The notes under the pieces are model-generated. The model worked only from the letters and a program-made list of their open reading frames with translations. It searched no databases and was not told the DNA's origin. Position numbers and translations under genes: made by a program. From assembly GCA_964548365.1 (NCBI GenBank), contig CAZJRD010000006.1, forward strand, positions 34,759 to 98,758: DNA of 64,000 nt, given 5' to 3'. Below, in pieces: positions 59,065-64,000 of this stretch (positions within the stretch are counted from its first letter, which is position 1; the number at the start of each line of letters is the position of its first letter). Origin of the DNA: B46-G9 sp964548365 (GTDB lineage Bacteria > Desulfobacterota > DSM-4660 > Desulfatiglandales > Desulfatiglandaceae).

Positions 59065-60054
59065 ATGATGGATGACATACTCGTTATTGCACACATCCTT
59101 GATGGACGTGTCAAGAAAGGGACCCACTCCGCGGTAACCTTCGCATCCAGTGTAGCGGATCACCTCAACTGCACCTACAGCATACTAGCACTGGGCGACG
59201 ATCTGAGCACCCCGCGTGATATTCTGGTCTCACTCGGCGCACAGAAGGTCATCCTTGGAGAAGCGCCCGGTCTTGACCAGGCCCTGGCCGAACGTTGGGC
59301 TCCGATCATTGAGCAGGTGGTCAAGGAAGGAAGCTACGGTATGGTGGTGAGCCCTTCTTCAACCACGGCCAAGGACGTCCTGCCTCGGCTCGCCCATAGA
59401 CTTGAAGCAGGTATGGCAAGCGATGTTATTGATGTTACATTCCAAGGCGACACGCTGCACTACACGCGTCCCATGTACGCCGGAAATATCAACGCGACGG
59501 TGGAGATCGTGACTGACCGGCACGTGGTGACGGTGCGACAGACAGAATTTCCAGCCTTTGAGCCCCTGGAGGACAAAAGCCCGCTTGAAGTGATTCCGAT
59601 TCCGCCTCCTCCTTCAGAAGTCCTCGAGCGCATAACATTTGAATCGTTTGAGAGGGCCGTCTCTGAACGACCTGATCTTACAGAGGCAAAGGTGGTGGTC
59701 TCCGGCGGCAGGGGTCTCAAATCTTCTGAAGGCTTCCGAATTATCGAGGAACTTGCCGACCTGCTCGGCGGGGCGGTTGGAGCTAGCAGAGCTGCCGTGG
59801 ACTCGGGTTTTATCAATAGTGATTTTCAAGTGGGCCAGACCGGGAAAATCGTGTCACCGGAACTCTACATAGCAGTAGGGATTTCCGGAGCAGTCCAGCA
59901 TTTGGCCGGGATGAAATCATCAAAGGTCATCGTCGCCATAAACCGGGATGAAGATGCCCCCATATTCCAAGTGGCAGATTTCGGGTTCGTTGGAGACCTT
60001 TTCAAGGCGGTACCGGAGATGATCAGCCAGATCAAAAATCTAGAAAAAGAATAA
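59065..60054 (+). CDS. etfA: Electron transfer flavoprotein, alpha subunit
   Basis: A 329-residue EtfA. The C-terminal FAD domain has VVSGGRGLKSSEGFRII, GGAVGASRAAVDSGF, VSPELYIAVGISGAVQHLAGM, and AINRDEDAPIFQVADFGFVGDLF. GGGAGG precedes two ATGs (59065, 59068). No acyl-CoA dehydrogenase adjoins; a truncated membrane gene follows that may have been its quinone partner. Confidence 0.94.
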   Translation: MMDDILVIAHILDGRVKKGTHSAVTFASSVADHLNCTYSILALGDDLSTPRDILVSLGAQKVILGEAPGLDQALAERWAPIIEQVVKEGSYGMVVSPSSTTAKDVLPRLAHRLEAGMASDVIDVTFQGDTLHYTRPMYAGNINATVEIVTDRHVVTVRQTEFPAFEPLEDKSPLEVIPIPPPPSEVLERITFESFERAVSERPDLTEAKVVVSGGRGLKSSEGFRIIEELADLLGGAVGASRAAVDSGFINSDFQVGQTGKIVSPELYIAVGISGAVQHLAGMKSSKVIVAINRDEDAPIFQVADFGFVGDLFKAVPEMISQIKNLEKE

Positions 60055-60343
60055 TAAACAAGGCCATATTTATCAAACAGACTGTTGGATTGCTCTCGCG
60101 TGTAATGGCTCAAATAAAGAGGAACGGGAGGTCTTCTTACCTGCCACTGCCGAGAGTGCCCTCTCCCTTCCGGACATACTCTTACTTCGTTCCTATTAAT
60201 CAATACTTTTCACGACTATTATCCTTGGATTTTATCTCTAAAAGATAATTTTCTGCTTGCTTTATATGCCACTTTGTGGTATCTTTTGCAATGCTGTACA
60301 TATACGTCTGAATACAATTTTCTCGACTTCATGAGATTTCGAT
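60055..60343. other. Control region downstream of etfA
   Basis: Contains the fifth palindrome promoter (60257-60285). No gene supported. Confidence 0.5.
60257..60285 (+). promoter_or_regulatory. Promoter with 17-bp operator
   Basis: TTGCTT (60257-60262), 17-bp spacer, TATCTT (60280-60285). Operator ATGCCACTTTGTGGTAT (60266-60282) fills the spacer. It faces the truncated membrane gene and the CcmH-like gene. Confidence 0.62.
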
Positions 60344-60502
60344 ATGTTCTTTCTGATCTGTTTGTATGTTGCGCTCTTCATATTTCTGGCGGGCATGTGT
60401 ATCAAGGTATCTCAATGGTTTCGTTTCACCATCGGTCCGACGGCATCACCCATCAGGCCCGGAGCAAGAGTCTCTGCCGCCCTGAAGATGTTACCGGTGT
60501 GA
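60344..60502 (+). pseudogene. Truncated membrane-anchor gene (NarI/EMO-like head)
   Basis: A 52-codon frame: one transmembrane segment (MFFLICLYVALFIFLAGMC) followed by IKVSQWFRFTIGPTASPIRP and a stop. It resembles the first segment of membrane Fe-S oxidoreductases with a nitrate-reductase-gamma-like domain, the type that passes EtfAB electrons to quinone. The remainder is missing. Placement after etfBA supports this reading, but only the head is left and the family call is tentative. Confidence 0.4.
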
Positions 60503-60621
60503 AGGCTTTTCTCTCATAAGCAATGTGACAACCTTAGTAGAAGCGAGGCAATTTCATTGGAGGCAACCTTCAACATTTATCTGCAGAAGCCCATTGATAC
60601 AGAGGAAAGGAGTGGACTGAT

Positions 60622-61026
60622 ATGAGCAAAAAGCGATTCCGCACTGGAAAACGGAATCCTTCTCACAAGAAAACAGGCCAGGCTTCTTTCTGGAAGATCA
60701 CTGCCATTCTGGCGGTATTGTTCTGTATTGCGCTGATTGCAAAAATAATAATGACTCCGACCCCGGCCCAGCATCCCGCAATTTCTCAAACAACACCCCT
60801 CACTCCACCCACGGGCCTTGAGGAAACCAATGTCCAACTGGTGGCATCCGAGTTTGAATGCGCTTGCGGCCATTGCGGGAAAACCGCCCTGATGAACTGT
60901 TCATGCGATAGGCCCCACGGCGCACTCGAAGAAAAAGGCTTTATCCGCATGAAACTGCGAGAAGGGCACTCGGTGGAGCAGGTGATACAGCTTCTGGAAC
61001 AAGAATATGGGCACAGGATCACCTAG
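60622..61026 (+). CDS. Membrane-anchored CcmH/NrfF-like protein
   Basis: A 134-residue protein: basic N-terminus, one transmembrane helix at about 24-43, a Pro/Thr linker, then FECACGHCGKTALMNCSCDRPHG and an amphipathic end (MKLREGHSVEQVIQLLEQEYGHRI). The C-terminal helix with repeated cysteines resembles the CcmH/NrfF haem-lyase subunit that reduces apocytochrome thiols. It fits a genome with multihaem cytochromes. GAAAGGAGTGG precedes ATG. Probably controlled by the palindrome promoter at 60257. Confidence 0.65.
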   Translation: MSKKRFRTGKRNPSHKKTGQASFWKITAILAVLFCIALIAKIIMTPTPAQHPAISQTTPLTPPTGLEETNVQLVASEFECACGHCGKTALMNCSCDRPHGALEEKGFIRMKLREGHSVEQVIQLLEQEYGHRIT

Positions 61027-61091
61027 GAGGAAACTTGAGGGAAAGTTCAGAAGACTGGAGTGACAATAGTGACCCGCATTTCTCACAGGCA

Positions 61092-61280
61092 ATCTACTGT
61101 GGCGGCGGATAGCTCCATGTCTCCTGCGTTGCGCTAGAAAAATGACTTCGACGTACTGCGAGTGCGCCTTCATCCATTTTTCTTCGCACGCTCCCGATAG
61201 CGGGATTTCGCAAGCTCAACTTGCCATCCACGGGCCTTTCCACCGCTTCGCTACGAAGGCCCGTGAGAAAAGCGGGTTAA
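61092..61280. repeat. Dispersed hairpin repeat R3
   Basis: A noncoding block with the order GGCGGATAGCTCCATGTCTCC, GTACTGCGAGTGCGCC, GCAAGCTCAACTTGCC, then a 10-bp perfect stem CACGGGCCTT (61229-61238) / AAGGCCCGTG (61256-61265). It has the look of a family repeat common between genes in sulfate-reducer-like genomes. Confidence 0.5.
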
Positions 61281-61308
61281 CTTCAATGCATGAGAAAAGG
61301 AGGAGGCG

Positions 61309-61641
61309 ATGAGTTCAAAAGTACTGGTGATTATTGCTACAGGAGAAGAGGAAAAGGCACTCACGGGCGTAATGTACGCATTCAAAACCATGAGCGAGGG
61401 ATGGCTTGACGAGGTGCAGGTGATGTTTTTTGGCCCCTCCGAGCGTCTCCTGGTCGAAAACGAAGAAATCGCCAAGATGGCAAAAGAGCTTTGTGCCGTC
61501 CAGCAACCGATCGCGTGTAAATTTATTTCTGACCGTGATGGTATTTCTGACAAGATTGAAGGGCTCGGCGTGAAAGTGGAATACGTGGGGACCATTATCG
61601 CGGATTTCATCAAACAGGGATATGTGCCCATGGTTTTTTAA
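61309..61641 (+). CDS. DsrE-family-like protein
   Basis: A 110-residue protein with the DsrE-type opening KVLVIIATGEEEKALTGVMYAFKTM, then VMFFGPSERLLVEN. A single cysteine (KELCAVQQPIACK has two) may carry sulfur. Small DsrE-like proteins move sulfane sulfur in the cytoplasm. AAAGGAGGAGGCG precedes ATG. The next gene starts within 60 bp. Confidence 0.75.
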   Translation: MSSKVLVIIATGEEEKALTGVMYAFKTMSEGWLDEVQVMFFGPSERLLVENEEIAKMAKELCAVQQPIACKFISDRDGISDKIEGLGVKVEYVGTIIADFIKQGYVPMVF

Positions 61642-61691
61642 TTATGGCCGGACTGATTATGTTATGCGAGAACAGAAAGTGGGATGACATG

Positions 61692-62043
61692 ATGAAGTGC
61701 GAAAGATGCGGAGCTGACATGAGCGGTGACGATTCCTATGAGTATGCGGGAAGGACCCTTTGCGAGGACTGCTGCCTTGATATCAAAGCAGCACCGAAAG
61801 CGTGCAACCCCTGGGCGGTCTTTACCGCCAAAAAAAGAACTGCGGAGCAATCCTTCATGGACTCCCGTTCAAGAGCAGATATTGACACTCATAAAAAAGG
61901 AGGGTCCCTTGTCCGCGGAAGAGATATGCAAGGCCTTGAACATCTCTGAAGCGGAATTCAGGGTAAACTTTACAACCCTGCGACACATGGAGCTTGCCCG
62001 CGCGTCCGAGGGGGATTCCATCTGTTATACTACGTTTGGATAG
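61692..62043 (+). pseudogene. Zinc-ribbon/winged-helix protein with a frameshift
   Basis: Frame 1 gives MKCERCGADMSGDDSYEYAG, CEDCCLDIKAAPKACNPWAVFTAKK and then drifts. From about 61860 another frame carries TPVQEQILTLIKKEGPLSAEE and ISEAEFRVNFTTLRHMELARA. Together they make one expected protein of about 115 residues: N-terminal zinc ribbon and C-terminal winged helix. The shift lies near 61857-61861. It is either a sequencing error or a real lesion. Confidence 0.7.
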
Positions 62044-62116
62044 TACAAAATCCGGCCCCAGAGTCCTTTACATGTTGCCCTTCCGTCAGAAGGGCAAAGG
62101 CCACTTGTGGGCCGTT

Positions 62117-62428
62117 TCAAAAGGTAAAAACTTTGTCGGCTTCCATGGCCAGTTCGTAAAGGTCGTCCATCCAGCCTATGGGGCAGGTGCTTGATCCCAC
62201 CAGACCGTGGGATTTCATGCAGACCCCTCAGACGTAAAAGTCGCCTTCGAATTTGTTCATCTGCCCCATGACATCGTAATCGTCATTCTTGCACTGTTCA
62301 AAGAGGACTCCCTTTCCCAGCATGAAGACGTTGACCTCGTCTCCTTTTTCCACTCCCACGTTGGCAAGCCTCATGGAGTTATAAATGGTTTCCGCGTCAT
62401 CACTGGTGATAATAAAAAGGACATTCAT
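62117..62428 (-). CDS. DsrE-family selenoprotein
   Basis: Read through TGA 62228-62230, this is a 103-residue DsrE-like protein. MNVLFIITSDDAETIYNSMRL opens the fold, then VFMLGKGVLFEQC, then FEGDFYV-Sec67-GVCMKSHGL, then STCPIGWMDDLYELAMEADKVFTF. Cysteine forms of this family read FYVCGVC, so Sec forms a U-x-x-C pair. DsrE proteins carry sulfur in sulfur oxidation or reduction. A very good SECIS hairpin follows. Divergent from the DsrE-like and zinc-ribbon genes. Confidence 0.9.
62194..62213 (-). promoter_or_regulatory. SECIS hairpin of the DsrE selenoprotein
   Basis: Minus-strand AUCCCAC-GGUCUG-GUGGGAU, a 7-bp perfect stem starting 14 nt after UGA. The loop contains GGUCU, like the E. coli fdhF element. 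Confidence 0.8.
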
Positions 62429-62477
62429 CTGATAGTTTCCTCCATTTGTGATCGCTCACCTGGGATGCCATGGTTTT

Positions 62478-63911
62478 TTATCCATGCAAGGGTATATCCG
62501 TGGCCCGAAACGCCGCCTCGCCCATTACCTCGGACAGCGTGGGATGGGCATGAATTGTTCTCGCAAGGTCCTTCACGCTACATCCTGTCTGAACGGCAAG
62601 GGTCCCCTCGGCAATGAGATCAGTGGCGTGGGGTCCGATAATATGAACACCCACGATTCTTCCTGTCTCACCATCCGAGACAATCTTGGCCTGGCCTGCA
62701 ATTTCACCTATGACCTGGGCCTTCCCGAGGGTGCGAAACAGCACGGTGTCGGACCTGACAATGTATCCACGTTCACCGGCCTGACTCTCGGTCAATCCAA
62801 CGTCAGCCACCTCCGGCATGGTAAAGATTCCCCCAGGAACCACCTCATAATCCATGGCGCGATTTCCGCCCATCGCGTTTACTGCCGCTACGAACCCTTC
62901 TGCCGACGCCACATGGGCAAGCATGATTTTGGTCGGCCCCAGCACGTCTCCAATGGCATACACATGGGCGACATTGGTTTCCATTCGATCATTCGCGATG
63001 ATCCAGCCCCTCTGGTCCGTCTTGACCCCGATCTGCTCCAGACCCACGTCAAGGGTTTTGGGCAGTCTCCCTATTGATACCAGCACTTTGTCCACTTCCA
63101 CTGCTACTGGCTTTGCATCCTTCTCCTTGAGGTCTTTCGCAAAGGGAGAAGGTCCCGTCAGCACCCGCAGTTTTCCCTCGTTTTCATCAACGCTCTCCAC
63201 CATGCGGTTCACCATAAACCGAATCTTGCGCTTCTTCATTTCACGCTGGAGGATCTTGGAGCTGTCTTCATCAACCGACGGGAGAGGGAGCAAACGGTCC
63301 ATGGCCTCCACCACGGTTACCTGTGATCCCAGAGACGACAAAATAAATGCGAACTCGCACCCGATGACGCCCCCACCCACGATCAGAATCGATTCCGGGA
63401 TTTCTGTGAGATTGAGTGCGTCATTGCTGGACATGATCCGCTCTCCATCAAACGGAAATCCGGGTATCGCCATAGGTTCCGAACCCATAGCCAGGACCAA
63501 CCTGTCCCATTGCACTTTTTCCGGCTCACTGCCATCCCTTTTTACCTGAATATGATCCTGGGAAACAATACGGCCGGTTCCCCTGAGGCACCGAACCTTA
63601 TGATGATTGAGAAGCTTGACGATTCCCGTGACCTGGTCCTGCACCACTTTCTGTTTCCTTGCCATTAATCGCTCCATGTCGGGGAGCACCGGTCCGTTTA
63701 CTGACAACCCGAATTCAGAAGCCCGCTGAAATCTTTCAAGCATTTCGGCGGTCGTTATCATCACCTTCGTGGGGATGCATCCCCAGTTGAGGCAGGTGCC
63801 GCCTACCTCGTCCTGTTCGATGACGGTCGTTTCAGCTCCCCGCTGGGCTGCTCTTACCGCAGCAACATATCCGCCCGGTCCGCCCCCGATTATCGTCACC
63901 TTTGTCACCAT
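62478..63911 (-). CDS. lpdA: Dihydrolipoyl dehydrogenase
   Basis: A 477-residue flavoprotein. FAD motif VTIIGGGPGGYVAAVRAAQRG, redox disulfide GGTCLNWGCIPTK, NAD motif ILIVGGGVIGCEFAFIL, and C-terminal HAHPTLSEVMGEA with catalytic His. It reoxidises lipoamide in 2-oxoacid dehydrogenase or glycine cleavage complexes; no partner gene is in view. GGGGAGCG precedes ATG 63911; the frame runs to 63980. Confidence 0.92.
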   Translation of the reverse strand: MVTKVTIIGGGPGGYVAAVRAAQRGAETTVIEQDEVGGTCLNWGCIPTKVMITTAEMLERFQRASEFGLSVNGPVLPDMERLMARKQKVVQDQVTGIVKLLNHHKVRCLRGTGRIVSQDHIQVKRDGSEPEKVQWDRLVLAMGSEPMAIPGFPFDGERIMSSNDALNLTEIPESILIVGGGVIGCEFAFILSSLGSQVTVVEAMDRLLPLPSVDEDSSKILQREMKKRKIRFMVNRMVESVDENEGKLRVLTGPSPFAKDLKEKDAKPVAVEVDKVLVSIGRLPKTLDVGLEQIGVKTDQRGWIIANDRMETNVAHVYAIGDVLGPTKIMLAHVASAEGFVAAVNAMGGNRAMDYEVVPGGIFTMPEVADVGLTESQAGERGYIVRSDTVLFRTLGKAQVIGEIAGQAKIVSDGETGRIVGVHIIGPHATDLIAEGTLAVQTGCSVKDLARTIHAHPTLSEVMGEAAFRATDIPLHG

Positions 63912-64000
63912 GTATCTACGCTCCCCTATTCCACTTGTTCTTGCCTTTCTTGTTGTTACTCGGATCACACATCTCTTCATAGCTTACTGAATAGAGAAAT
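63912..64000. other. Window end upstream of lpdA
   Basis: Only 89 bases; no gene supported. Confidence 0.4.

Noticed and set aside
60500..60502. TGA of the truncated membrane gene as Sec
   Set aside because: Downstream codons show no family similarity and no suitable hairpin follows.
1..64000. CRISPR arrays, rRNA, tRNA, complete insertion sequences
   Set aside because: None recognised on either strand.

Overview
The window looks like one scaffold of an anaerobic, selenium-using member of the Desulfobacterota (former deltaproteobacteria). The inference rests on gene content: rubrerythrin and ferritin-like proteins, NfnAB, indolepyruvate:ferredoxin oxidoreductase, EtfBA, an arsenosugar (ArsS) module, an octaheme cytochrome, DsrE-type proteins, and at least six genes read through in-frame UGA as selenocysteine (Sec). 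No rRNA, tRNA, CRISPR array, intact transposase or Sec machinery (selA, selB, selC, selD) was seen. It is a draft assembly: a 100-N gap at 30018-30117 is flanked by an exact 55-bp duplication and splits a peroxiredoxin gene that is intact once the duplicate is collapsed.

Layout. 1-9.1 kb: a partial PEP/pyruvate-binding enzyme, a flavin-fold oxidoreductase, two NAD-dependent epimerase-type proteins, two methyltransferases (one behind an attenuator-like leader), and several gene remnants (a sigma-54 activator tail, an acyl-ligase-like head, an ABC ATPase tail fused to a permease). 9.4-13.4 kb: oxidative-stress proteins, including a Sec rhodanese-ferritin fusion, an NADH-type reductase, rubrerythrin and ferritin. 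13.4-22.3 kb: arsenosugar-type glycosyltransferase fusion, VOC protein, polar amino-acid ABC transporter without ATPase, glucokinase, 6-phosphogluconolactonase, TVP38 protein, Sec-ArsS and its peroxidase-like partner. 22.3-32.1 kb: Zwf, a glycosidase-DUF547 fusion, Gnd, a disulfide reductase, a second DUF547 protein, peroxiredoxin and Pgi. Together with Glk and Pgl this encodes glucose entry and the oxidative pentose phosphate branch.

32.5-38.8 kb: Tat-like small protein, sigma factor/anti-sigma pair, ferritin-like protein, ferredoxin-IorA-IorB, a decayed second ferredoxin, and a TetR regulator. 39.0-46.7 kb is the sulfur/selenium region: Sec-OsmC, decayed old yellow enzyme, LUD protein, alpha-hydroxy-acid dehydrogenase, MOSC protein, a periplasmic C-x-Sec rhodanese, and next to it a rhodanese carrying a Sec-x-Sec motif fused to an eight-heme cytochrome. 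The last is the strongest candidate for an undescribed system. 46.7-64 kb: eukaryote-type HisHF fusion, NfnAB, squalene/phytoene synthase, CysK, MetW-MetX-MetY, two small membrane proteins, a cysteine-rich XRE regulator, EtfBA, a CcmH-like protein, two DsrE-family proteins (one Sec) and dihydrolipoyl dehydrogenase.

A second system-level signal is a 17-bp palindrome (consensus ATACCACA-N-TGTGGTAT). It lies between the -35 and -10 boxes of promoters in front of nfnAB, metY, the membrane-protein pair, the XRE gene/etfBA divergence, and the CcmH-like gene. This suggests a small local regulon controlled by the cysteine-rich XRE protein. The window also carries several dispersed hairpin repeats and an unusual number of truncated genes, some with junctions that could be real deletions or assembly chimeras.
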